Source: JAVBSC01 sp031547305 (lineage in GTDB: Bacteria > Desulfobacterota > Desulfovibrionia > Desulfovibrionales > Desulfovibrionaceae). Taken from it: 21,144 nt of DNA. Shown piece after piece: positions 6,005 to 13,432 of this stretch. The notes below the pieces were generated by a model. The model had not been told where the DNA came from. It did not search any database and was given only the letters and a program-made list of their open reading frames with translations. Both the position numbers and the translations under genes were made by a program. Positions within the stretch are counted from its first letter, which is position 1. Every line of letters begins with the position of its first letter. The stretch spans positions 1 to 21,144 of the forward strand of contig JAVBSC010000014.1 of the NCBI GenBank assembly GCA_031547305.1. The letters run 5' to 3'.

Positions 6005-7883
6005 ATCTCTGCGCGGCCGGCTTATTCTGGCCTGCGTTTCCTGCGTGTTTTTGACCGCCGGCGGCCTGATGTGGTTTGCCCATACGGATACCATAGAATC
6101 TCTGCGCCTGGTGGAGCGGCGTTCACTGGATAATGTGCTTTACCTGCTGGAGCGCGATCTGGCCATGCGCTGCTCTCTGGCCTTGCAAAGCAAGGCCGAG
6201 GCCGTGGAGAAAATTAAGGACGACCTGCGTCTGTCCGCCCGGAAGGCGGCCGCCCGGCTGGCGCGGGCGCCGGATTCCGATTCGGATGCTGTTCTTAAAA
6301 AGCTCCTGGAAGCTGAACTGGTCGGCCAGGATCTGAAAATATACTCCCCTTCGGATCTGTCAGACGGCGAATCCGATGCCGAAAATCTTCCCCCTCCGGA
6401 TTTGCGGCGTCCCCTGCAGGGCCTGGAGGATCAACCCGCCTTTCGCCATACAGGCGGCCGGGCCGTATTTTACCTTCCGGCGTTAAAGGAAGGGAAACGC
6501 TGGCTGCTCGCGGCCTCAGCCTCTTTGGCCTCACTGGAGGCGGAAGAGAGCCGTCAGACCGCCGCGCTGGCCAGAGATCTCAAGGATCTGGTGGCGGACA
6601 TAAAAATTCAGCGCACCGGCTTTGCGCTCATTGTTGACGGCCAGGGCAAAACCGTGGCCGGCAACGCCGGGCGCAAGCTGCCGGAAGACCTGCTTTCGGC
6701 CCTGCCGGATACCCAATACCTGCCGCCGGGCGGCCGGCGGGTCATGGTGCTGCCTTCGGACAATGGCGAAGTGCTCTACCGCGCGGCCTGGTTCAGGCCC
6801 CTCAATCTGCACATAGTACTGGCGGCTCCTTTGGACGAATTGGAAGCACCGGCCCTGAACCTGGCGGGCCGTCAACTGGCGCTCACCATGCTGGTGGCCG
6901 GGCTGGGCACGTTGCTCGGCCTGTTTTTGGCACTGCGCATTGCCGGGCCGGTGCGCAAACTTTCCATGCTTGCGCGGACCCTGCCGGAACAGGACATCCA
7001 GTCCCTGGACGTGGAGGGGATAATACGGGAGCTCCCCCTGACCCGGCCGGACGAGGTGGGGGATCTGGCCCGTTCCTTTGGGCATATGGCCGGGGAACTG
7101 CGCCGCAACGTGCGGGATCTGGTGAGTGTGACCGCGCGTACCCAGCGCCTGGAAAAAGAACTGGAACTGGCCAGGGAAATCCAGTACGGCATTTTGCCTG
7201 GTAACGCCGTGGCCGGACCCGGAGCGGATCTTTACGCGGCCATGCGCACGGCCAGAGAAGTGGGAGGAGATCTTTACGACTTTTTCTTTCTGGACGACGG
7301 GCGGCTATGCATAGTCATAGGCGACGTTTCCGACAAGGGGATTCCAGCGGCCATGTTCATGAGTATGACCGTGACCCTGATTCGCGTGGCCATGCAAAGC
7401 GACCGCCTTCCTCCGCATGAGGCTATGGGCCGCATTAACAACACCTTGTCGCGCGACAATCCGCGCGACATGTTCGTCACTCTGTTTATCGGCGTTCTGG
7501 ATCTGAAAAGCGGAGAACTCTGTTATTCCTGCGGCGGGCATATGCCGCCTGTCCTGCTCGTCCCGGATGCTCCGCGCGGCCTGGAATCACCCATGGATTT
7601 GGTGGTTGGCGGATTTGCCGGCATGACATATAAACCGCTTTCCACACGCCTCAGACCAGGCGACGGCCTGTTCCTGTATACGGACGGCATCTCTGAAGCC
7701 ATGAACCAATCCGGCGAAATGTTCGGCGCCGAGCGTCTTTTTGACTGCCTCTCCCGTGTGTCCGGCAAAAATCCCCGCCTGGTTGCCGAATACGTCATGC
7801 AAACCGTAAACGACCATACCGCCGGAGCCGAGCAGTCCGATGACATCGCAATCGTTGTTCTGCGCTATTCCGGTTTGGGGTGA
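5988..7883 (+). CDS. membrane dCache-like/HAMP sensor PP2C serine phosphatase (RsbU/SpoIIE-like)
   Basis: 631 residues from ATG 5988 (AGGA about 8 bases upstream). TM1 about 12-31, a periplasmic sensor region about 35-295 with the pattern of a Cache domain, TM2 about 298-320, HAMP about 319-375, a short coiled coil (LEKELELAREIQYGILPG, from 388) and the PP2C_SIG catalytic domain about 395-627. Metal-binding aspartates are visible in GGDLYD (D428), GDVSDKG (D446), LYTDGIS (D566) and QSDDIA (D618/D619). Such phosphatases dephosphorylate the STAS antagonist when the extracytoplasmic sensor is triggered. It is last in the module, overlapping the kinase gene by 17 bases, and is followed by a strong terminator at 8001-8036. 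The periplasmic ligand cannot be told from sequence. Confidence 0.92.
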   Translation: MSALFKSLRGRLILACVSCVFLTAGGLMWFAHTDTIESLRLVERRSLDNVLYLLERDLAMRCSLALQSKAEAVEKIKDDLRLSARKAAARLARAPDSDSDAVLKKLLEAELVGQDLKIYSPSDLSDGESDAENLPPPDLRRPLQGLEDQPAFRHTGGRAVFYLPALKEGKRWLLAASASLASLEAEESRQTAALARDLKDLVADIKIQRTGFALIVDGQGKTVAGNAGRKLPEDLLSALPDTQYLPPGGRRVMVLPSDNGEVLYRAAWFRPLNLHIVLAAPLDELEAPALNLAGRQLALTMLVAGLGTLLGLFLALRIAGPVRKLSMLARTLPEQDIQSLDVEGIIRELPLTRPDEVGDLARSFGHMAGELRRNVRDLVSVTARTQRLEKELELAREIQYGILPGNAVAGPGADLYAAMRTAREVGGDLYDFFFLDDGRLCIVIGDVSDKGIPAAMFMSMTVTLIRVAMQSDRLPPHEAMGRINNTLSRDNPRDMFVTLFIGVLDLKSGELCYSCGGHMPPVLLVPDAPRGLESPMDLVVGGFAGMTYKPLSTRLRPGDGLFLYTDGISEAMNQSGEMFGAERLFDCLSRVSGKNPRLVAEYVMQTVNDHTAGAEQSDDIAIVVLRYSGLG

Positions 7884-7937
7884 AAGAGAGGGGCGGTTCC
7901 GCCGGGGGATATGGTCCCCTGGACCGTAACTATCGAG

Positions 7938-7970
7938 ACGCCGCCGTTCCGCGACGCGGAACGGCGGCGT
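7938..7970. repeat. perfect 15-bp inverted repeat between convergent genes
   Basis: ACGCCGCCGTTCCGC (7938-7952) is exactly complementary to 7956-7970 with a 3-base loop. No T-tract follows on either strand, so it is a very stable hairpin rather than a canonical terminator. It may protect the 3' end of the minus-strand kinase transcript or act as a bidirectional barrier. Confidence 0.8.
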
Positions 7971-8000
7971 AAACGGGTCTCGGGTGGCGGCCCCTTGGCG

Positions 8001-8036
8001 GGGGGAGCAGGGTAAGAAGGCTCCCCCATTTTTTTT
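8001..8036 (+). terminator. rho-independent terminator of the partner-switch operon
   Basis: Stem GGGGGAGC (8001-8008) with GCTCCCCC (8020-8027), 11-base loop, then A and eight T (8029-8036). It ends plus-strand transcription from the STAS-kinase-phosphatase module and overlaps the stop codon of the minus-strand histidine kinase (8035-8037). Confidence 0.85.
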
Positions 8037-10977
8037 ATGCCCAGAACATGTGGCGGGTCATAACCTCGAGCAATTTTTCGTATTCAAGGGGTTTAGCCAG
8101 GTGGGCGTTCATGCCGTGGGCCAGGGCTTTTTCCACATCTTCCTTAAATGCGTTGGCGGTCATGGCGATTATGGGCACGCTGGCCGCGTCCGCCCTGTCC
8201 ATGCGGCGAATGGCGCTGGCGGCCTCGTAGCCGTCCATTTCCGGCATCTGCACATCCATGAAGATTATGTCGTAGTAGCCCACCGGGGATTTGGCAAAAG
8301 CGTCCGCAGCGGCCTGGCCGTTATCCGCCTCGTCTATGCGCATGTCCGCGGCGCTTAAAAGTTCCTGCACGATGATTCTGTTTATATCCACATCGTCAAC
8401 CAGCAGGGCCTTTTTGCCTTTAAGCCTTGCCGTGTAGTCAATGCGCTGGGCTTCCACAGGGCTGGAGCCCGCTTCTCTGAGCCATATTTCAAAGCTGAAG
8501 GAACTGCCCTGGCCCGGCGTGCTGCTGACGCGGATGTCGTCACCCAGGCCTTTTACGATGTTCCGGCTTATGGAAAGCCCCAGGCCGGTGCCGCCGTAGT
8601 TTTTGGCAATGTCCCTGTCCGCCTGCTCAAAGGGCTGAAAAATGGAAAGCAGCTTGGCCTGGGGGATACCCATGCCCGTATCGCTCACGGAGAAACTGAG
8701 CAGGCTTTTGTTGGCGTCTCTTTCTAATTGTTCGATAAGAAATGATATTTTTCCGCTGCTTGGCGTGAATTTGACCGCGTTGCCCAGAAGGTTGATCAGT
8801 ACCTGACGCAGACGCAGGGGATCGCTGATGAACGCGGAACTGCCCAGGTTGCGGATATCCACGGAAAAATCGATATTTTTTTCCCGGCAGCGCGGGCGGA
8901 TGATAGCGGCCACGTTTTCCGCCAATTTTGGCAGGTCAAAGGCTTCTTCGGCCAATTCCAGTTTGCCGGCCTCTATCTTGGCGATGTCCAGGATGTCGTT
9001 GAGCAGGCCGAGCAGGTGCTGGGAAGACACCTCAATCTGGTCCATGTGGTTCTGGATTTCGTCCTGGCTGACGCGCGAATCCGCAAGTTTGCGTTTGGCG
9101 ATGCTGGTCATGCCGATGATGGCGTTCATGGGCGTTCTTATTTCATGACTCATCCGGGCCAGGAATTCACTCTTGGATTCACTGGCCTTATTGGCGGCCA
9201 GTACGGCCATCTGCAGCTCGCTTTCAGTTTTTTTGAGCGAGTTTTCAATCTCCACCCGGCGGGTTATGTCGCGGCATACGCCGAGAATGCCCACGATATC
9301 TCCGGATTGATCATAGATGGGCGTGCGCACGGTATCCAGAATTTCCGTGTGCCCGTCGGCAAAGACCAGAGTTTCCTCCGTATGGGTGGGCTGGCCTTTG
9401 GCCATGGCGTCACTGTCATATTCCATGAAGGTCGCGGCGGTCTCCGGGGGCAGCAGTTCCAAATCCGTATGCCCGCGCGCCGCGGGAGCCTTTTTGCCCA
9501 GAAAATCCTCCGCCCTGGGGTTTATGGTCAGGTAATGGCCGTCCTTGTCCTTGTACCAGATTATATCCGGCGAATAGGTGAAAACCGTATCCAGAAGCGC
9601 TCTCTGTTCCTCGATTTTCCGTCGTTCCTCAGCCATGGCCGTAACGTCGCTGGAAGTGATGATGTAGCCCTTGGCCTCGCCCAGCGTATTGGTCAAAAAG
9701 GCGGCCGCCCCTCTGAAATGCTTGCCGCTGGCCGGGTGGTAGAGGGTTTTGGGTTCTTTGCCGCTCAGCAGGCAGGTTATGGGGTCGTATTCCGAACCTT
9801 GCGGGTAAATGCTCACCTCGCTGTAGAAGCGGCCGAGGAGTTCCGGCAGGCTTTTGTTGATGGTGCCAAGGCATTCGTCGTTGGCGTGAATGATTTTCTG
9901 ATCCAGATCCGTACTGATGATCATGCCTTTGACGCTGGCCACCAGGCTGTCAGCCATTTCGTCAAAGGAATCCGCCAGCGCGCCCATTTCGTCCCTGGTC
10001 TGGGCTTTGAAGCGGAAATGCCTTTCCCCGGAGCGGAAGCGGGAAATCCCGTCAATGAGCGCGGTTATTCTGCCGGTAAAGATGGAGGCCATCCAGATGG
10101 CGATAAGAATGACCAGGACCGCCATGAAGGTGGTGGACAGGCCCAGCCTGTAGGCCGTGCCCAGCAGGTTGTTCTGGATGGCGTTTTGCGTGTCCGCCGC
10201 GTTTTTGGTCAGCTCCGCGTCGCTGGCGGCGATTATGCCGTCAATGACCTTTTTGGTTTCCGTGGCCGGGCGGTGGAAGTCGTCCACCTCCGCGCCTATG
10301 GTCACAAAGCCGAACCCGCGCTTGGACCGCGCGTACTGCCCGGTATAATAGGGAATGGCCGAGGCTGTGGTCAGCTTGAACAGGCCGCTCCACAGGATGT
10401 CAAAAGAACCTGAGCCGCCGTCCCTGGTCAGATCAAACCAGCCGGTGCACTGGGGGGCGAAGTTCAGGTAACGGCAGTCCAGCCCCACCAAGCCATCTTT
10501 GGTAAGGGCTGGGGCGGGTTTTTTGCTGGTGGACTGCTCCACGAACGTGGGCACGTCCGGAATGAAATCCGCGTAGCTCTCGCCGCTGTTCCGCCATTCG
10601 TCGTAAATGCGGTCTTCCAGCCAGGGTACCTGGGGATCCCCGGTTTGCGGATCGTAGCCCACAATGGAATGGTGGCGCGGGTGCACAATGCTGCGCCCCT
10701 TGTGGTCCCAGATGAAGGCGTAGTTGCCCCCGGAGGCGTCCGGAATTTCCGTGTAACGTTCCGCCGTGGGCATAAGGTGGTTGGTGAACTCCATGATGTG
10801 GTCATGATCCAGAGCCAGGGTGACGTAGCCGATGATCGCGCCGTCCCTGGTCACCGGCATGCCCCAGCGCACCAGTCCCTTGAAGCGTTTGCCCACCGGG
10901 TTTTCCTTGCCCGAATAAGCGTTTTTTTCCGGCTCAAAGGGCAGGCCGGCCTTGGCCGTACGCTCCGGCGTATACAT
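8035..10977 (-). CDS. hybrid sensor histidine kinase, C-terminal part after in-frame TAG
   Basis: 980 residues from the first ATG after the stop. In order: rest of an extracytoplasmic dCache sensor (about 1-275; GNYAFIWDHKGRSIVHPRH, 84-102), TM2 (279-300), HAMP (about 300-352), PAS (about 350-445), a second PAS-PAC (about 458-575; YSPDIIWYKDKDG), HisKA with phospho-acceptor H611 (FLARMSHEIRTPMNA), HATPase_c (NLLGNAVKFTP, SDTGMGIP, YGGTGLGLSISRNIV) and a receiver with D908 (IIFMDVQMPEMDGYEA) and K962. The frame continues upstream as VGTKLIG to a TAG at 10999-11001 that ends the preceding ORF in the same phase. Starting at this ATG would omit TM1 and half the sensor, so the product would probably be inserted wrongly or not regulated. 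All kinase motifs are intact, which argues for a recent stop. Confidence 0.85.
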   Translation of the reverse strand: MYTPERTAKAGLPFEPEKNAYSGKENPVGKRFKGLVRWGMPVTRDGAIIGYVTLALDHDHIMEFTNHLMPTAERYTEIPDASGGNYAFIWDHKGRSIVHPRHHSIVGYDPQTGDPQVPWLEDRIYDEWRNSGESYADFIPDVPTFVEQSTSKKPAPALTKDGLVGLDCRYLNFAPQCTGWFDLTRDGGSGSFDILWSGLFKLTTASAIPYYTGQYARSKRGFGFVTIGAEVDDFHRPATETKKVIDGIIAASDAELTKNAADTQNAIQNNLLGTAYRLGLSTTFMAVLVILIAIWMASIFTGRITALIDGISRFRSGERHFRFKAQTRDEMGALADSFDEMADSLVASVKGMIISTDLDQKIIHANDECLGTINKSLPELLGRFYSEVSIYPQGSEYDPITCLLSGKEPKTLYHPASGKHFRGAAAFLTNTLGEAKGYIITSSDVTAMAEERRKIEEQRALLDTVFTYSPDIIWYKDKDGHYLTINPRAEDFLGKKAPAARGHTDLELLPPETAATFMEYDSDAMAKGQPTHTEETLVFADGHTEILDTVRTPIYDQSGDIVGILGVCRDITRRVEIENSLKKTESELQMAVLAANKASESKSEFLARMSHEIRTPMNAIIGMTSIAKRKLADSRVSQDEIQNHMDQIEVSSQHLLGLLNDILDIAKIEAGKLELAEEAFDLPKLAENVAAIIRPRCREKNIDFSVDIRNLGSSAFISDPLRLRQVLINLLGNAVKFTPSSGKISFLIEQLERDANKSLLSFSVSDTGMGIPQAKLLSIFQPFEQADRDIAKNYGGTGLGLSISRNIVKGLGDDIRVSSTPGQGSSFSFEIWLREAGSSPVEAQRIDYTARLKGKKALLVDDVDINRIIVQELLSAADMRIDEADNGQAAADAFAKSPVGYYDIIFMDVQMPEMDGYEAASAIRRMDRADAASVPIIAMTANAFKEDVEKALAHGMNAHLAKPLEYEKLLEVMTRHMFWA

Positions 10978-10998
10978 GCCGATCAGTTTGGTGCCGAC

Positions 10999-11772
10999 CT
11001 AGGCGCCGATCACGTCGGAGACATAAATCTCGCCGGGCCGGAGTTTTTTCAGATCCTGGAAGTATGTTTCCGCTTTGATGAAGGTGTTCCGCCGCAGGGA
11101 GACGTTCTTAAGCTCCGGGTCCATAAGTTCCGAAGTGGTGACTTTGACCAGCTCGCGGCCGTCCGGGTCAAGAAAGGTCATTTCCAGATACAGGGGGCGG
11201 CGTTCCTGAGCATAGCCGTCGTCCGGCCTGTAGTGGAAGTTCCGCTCGTTTTCGCGGATGGAGGAAGTGACGCGTTCTTTTGCCGCCGGATTTGCCGCCG
11301 GCCGCCAGAACTTGCCGTCCGGGGACAGTTCCCATTTGCCGGGAACCACGATGTTGCGGGTGCGGGACCGGAGAAATTCGCGGTAGGTCGCGGCGTCGTG
11401 CGGCAGGGCGGCGGCCAGGCGAATATCGTCGTCGCGGGTATATAAAAAGTCCGCCACCCGGCGGGCCGTGTCCGTGGTCATGCGCTCTATGTCTTCACGG
11501 GCGCGGTCGTCCAAAGCTTTAACCGCGTCGCCAACCGCCAGATCTCCGGTCTGGGACAGCGCTGAGTTGGCTTTTTCCGCCAGGGCCAGAGTGCGCTTAT
11601 CCAGTTCCTCGCCAAGCATCCACGACTGGCGCCAGGCTATCAAGGCAAGCAGAATAAGCGGCAGCACCTTGATCACAACGAAAAGAGTGATCAATTTGCC
11701 TCGCATGCCAAGCCCAAAGCGGGTCAGCAAGTTTTCGAACTTCAGGGCTAAGGCGCTAAAGGCTTTGTTCAT
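10999..11772 (-). CDS. hybrid histidine kinase, N-terminal part (TM1 and first half of sensor), ends at in-frame TAG
   Basis: 257 residues from ATG 11772 (GGGGA about 6 bases upstream; the frame is open to 11850 but upstream ATGs have no ribosome site). TM1 is about 26-47 (LITLFVVIKVLPLILLALIAW), followed by the membrane-distal part of a dCache-type sensor: a long first helix (about 55-125), then WELSPDGKFWRP and LYLEMTFLDPDGRELVKVT. It stops at GEIYVSDVIGA-TAG, and the next codons in the same frame read VGTKLIGMYTPE, the expected continuation of such a sensor. With the stop read as sense the protein is 1245 residues from 11772 to 8035. TAT/TAC (Tyr) or CAG (Gln) are one-base precursors of the TAG. 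Alone, this fragment is a membrane-anchored half sensor with no output. Confidence 0.8.
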   Translation of the reverse strand: MNKAFSALALKFENLLTRFGLGMRGKLITLFVVIKVLPLILLALIAWRQSWMLGEELDKRTLALAEKANSALSQTGDLAVGDAVKALDDRAREDIERMTTDTARRVADFLYTRDDDIRLAAALPHDAATYREFLRSRTRNIVVPGKWELSPDGKFWRPAANPAAKERVTSSIRENERNFHYRPDDGYAQERRPLYLEMTFLDPDGRELVKVTTSELMDPELKNVSLRRNTFIKAETYFQDLKKLRPGEIYVSDVIGA

Positions 11773-11878
11773 CCAAAATCCCCGACCAGGTTTCAACAAT
11801 ACGGCAAAACAATTTTCTTCCGCCGGCGTCCGCATGAAAGCTAAATGCATAATGCGTTATTTTTATATGCGATAAATT

Positions 11879-13030
11879 TTATCCGATATCAAGATAGTTG
11901 CGCAAGCGATCCAGGGCCGTTTCTATATTGTCCAATGAATTGGCGTAGCTGAAGCGTAAATACCCTTCCGCCTCCTGGCCGAAGTCAATGCCCGGGGCCA
12001 CGCCCACCCCGGCTTTGTTCAGAATATCCAGAGCCAAGGCCAGACTATCCGCTTTTTTCCCGCCCAGGAGCGGACGGGCGTCCGCCAGCACATAAAAAGC
12101 TCCGGACGGCCGGGATTTTATGCCAAAGCCTAGTTTGCGCAGGCCGTCAATGAGAACCAGGCGACGCTTGTCGTACTGCGCGGCCATGCGCTCCACGTCC
12201 GGCCAGGCTTCTTTGAGGGCGGCCACCCCGGCCCATTGGGAAACGCTGTTGGCGGAGATGAAAAAATTTTGCATAAGAATCTGCAGCGTGGGAATGTACT
12301 TTTTGGGCACGACCATCCAACCCAGCCTCCAGCCGGTCATGGCGTAGCGCTTGGAAAATCCGTCCAGCACGCAGCAGTTTCCGGTCACTTCCAGGGCGGA
12401 TACGGCTTTGCCTTCATAGACCAGTCCGTGGTAAATCTCGTCCGAGACCAGGGTGGGGCCGATCTTGGCCAGCTCTTCCATGGCCGGGCGGGAAATCAGC
12501 GTGCCTGCCGGATTGGAAGGCGAGTTGAACAAAATGGCCCTGGTGTCCGGGCGGACCGCCCGCCGGACCGCCTCCGGGTTGAATTGGAAATCCTCTTCCT
12601 CCGCTGCCGGGACGCGCAGGGATAAGGCCCCGGCAAAACAGACGAAACTTTCGTAGCAGGCATAGGTGGGCGTGGGCATGAGCACCGTGTCGCCTTTCTC
12701 GCAGAGCAGGGAAAACAAGAGCAGCATGGCCGGAGACGTGCCGTTGGTGATAACGATTTGATCCGGTGAGACCTCGGTTTGGTAATGCTCCAGATAATAT
12801 TCGGCAATGGCCTCGCGCAGGGGCAATATGCCCAGGCTGTGGGTATAGGCGGTTTTTCCGTCGCGCACCGCTTTTATGGCCGCCTCATTGATGCAATCCG
12901 GTGTGGAAAAATCCGGCTGGCCTATTTCCAGATGGATTATCCCGCGCCCGGCGCGCTCCAGTTCCTGGGCCTTTTCCAGAATATCCATGACCAGAAATGA
13001 TGTGATCGATTCGCAGACGGATTTAGCCAT
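11879..13030 (-). CDS. class I/II PLP-dependent aminotransferase (aspartate aminotransferase-like)
   Basis: 383 residues from ATG 13030, with GAGG about 8 bases upstream; the frame extends to 13108 without a better start. A fold-type I aminotransferase: LEIGQPDFSTP (34-44), TNGTSPAM (95-102, phosphate cup), NSPSNPAGT (169-177), SDEIYHGLVY (196-205; D197 and Y200 contact the cofactor), and LDGFSKRYAMTGWRLGW (222-238) with Schiff-base lysine K227. The C-terminal EGYLRFSYANS holds the arginine that binds the substrate carboxylate. It transfers amino groups between an amino acid and a 2-oxo acid in the cytosol; the exact substrate (Asp, Ala or aromatic) is not readable. A candidate promoter lies at 13143-13170. 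The stop is 105 bases beyond the kinase start at 11772. Confidence 0.9.
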   Translation of the reverse strand: MAKSVCESITSFLVMDILEKAQELERAGRGIIHLEIGQPDFSTPDCINEAAIKAVRDGKTAYTHSLGILPLREAIAEYYLEHYQTEVSPDQIVITNGTSPAMLLLFSLLCEKGDTVLMPTPTYACYESFVCFAGALSLRVPAAEEEDFQFNPEAVRRAVRPDTRAILFNSPSNPAGTLISRPAMEELAKIGPTLVSDEIYHGLVYEGKAVSALEVTGNCCVLDGFSKRYAMTGWRLGWMVVPKKYIPTLQILMQNFFISANSVSQWAGVAALKEAWPDVERMAAQYDKRRLVLIDGLRKLGFGIKSRPSGAFYVLADARPLLGGKKADSLALALDILNKAGVGVAPGIDFGQEAEGYLRFSYANSLDNIETALDRLRNYLDIG

Positions 13031-13142
13031 AATAATTACCTCGATGGTTGGAACGCGCAAATTCCGCCCGGCTGGCGCGGCCGGCCGGGGCCTCTGCAAA
13101 ATAGCCAAGGTATGACGGGCATCGCCATATAGTTTTTTACCA

Positions 13143-13170
13143 TTTATAATGAAGCCAGGTGAAATGTAAA
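13143..13170 (-). promoter_or_regulatory. candidate sigma-70 promoter for the aminotransferase
   Basis: On the minus strand TTTACA (13165-13170) and TATAAA (13143-13148) are separated by 16 bases, each one base from consensus. Transcription would start about 100 bases before the aminotransferase ATG, giving a leader with a GC-rich palindromic stretch near 13070-13095. Confidence 0.45.
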
Positions 13171-13364
13171 CCGGAACGCAGCACTTGGGATAGACGTTTT
13201 TTTTGTATGCTTGGCCGTTGCATTTTTGTTGACTTTTTACTGCGGTCCTTTTTTTTACTCATGTATACATATCTATATTGAAGATAATATAGAATTATAA
13301 ATTTACAATTATTCATCATACGGTATTATAACCAATATTAGGTACCGCACCTGCTTTCAGGATG

Positions 13365-13394
13365 TTGACACCAAGGGACTTTCGCTGCGAAAAT
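13365..13394 (+). promoter_or_regulatory. candidate sigma-70 promoter for the glycerate kinase
   Basis: A perfect -35 TTGACA (13365-13370) is followed after 18 bases by GAAAAT (13389-13394; 4 of 6 match to TATAAT). The start codon lies 38 bases beyond. Confidence 0.4.
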
Positions 13395-13432
13395 GCTTTT
13401 AAAACAGTCGATAGCGAATAAGCGAGGCTGGC

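Larger units (their letters stand above)
13031..13432. other. AT-rich divergent intergenic region
   Basis: 402 bases between the divergent aminotransferase and glycerate kinase. The centre (about 13190-13345) is strikingly AT-rich with several T-runs, unlike the GC-rich surroundings. It contains candidate promoters for each neighbour (13143-13170 minus; 13365-13394 plus). A 60-codon minus-strand frame (13137-13319) exists but has no ribosome site and low-complexity Lys/Tyr content, so I do not call it a gene. I see no tRNA or known riboswitch fold. Confidence 0.6.

Noticed and set aside
9016..10413. 465-codon plus-strand open frame opposite the histidine kinase
   Set aside because: It is a high-GC antisense shadow: no recognisable domain, no ribosome site, and the opposite strand encodes clear kinase motifs.
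10999..11001. TAG read as pyrrolysine or another recoded amino acid
   Set aside because: There is no reason for pyrrolysine in a kinase sensor domain, and the other split gene uses TAA, so nonsense mutation is simpler; retained only as a point to check.
13137..13319. 60-codon minus-strand frame in the AT-rich gap
   Set aside because: No Shine-Dalgarno, low-complexity Lys/Tyr content caused by AT-rich DNA, and it overlaps the likely promoter of the aminotransferase.
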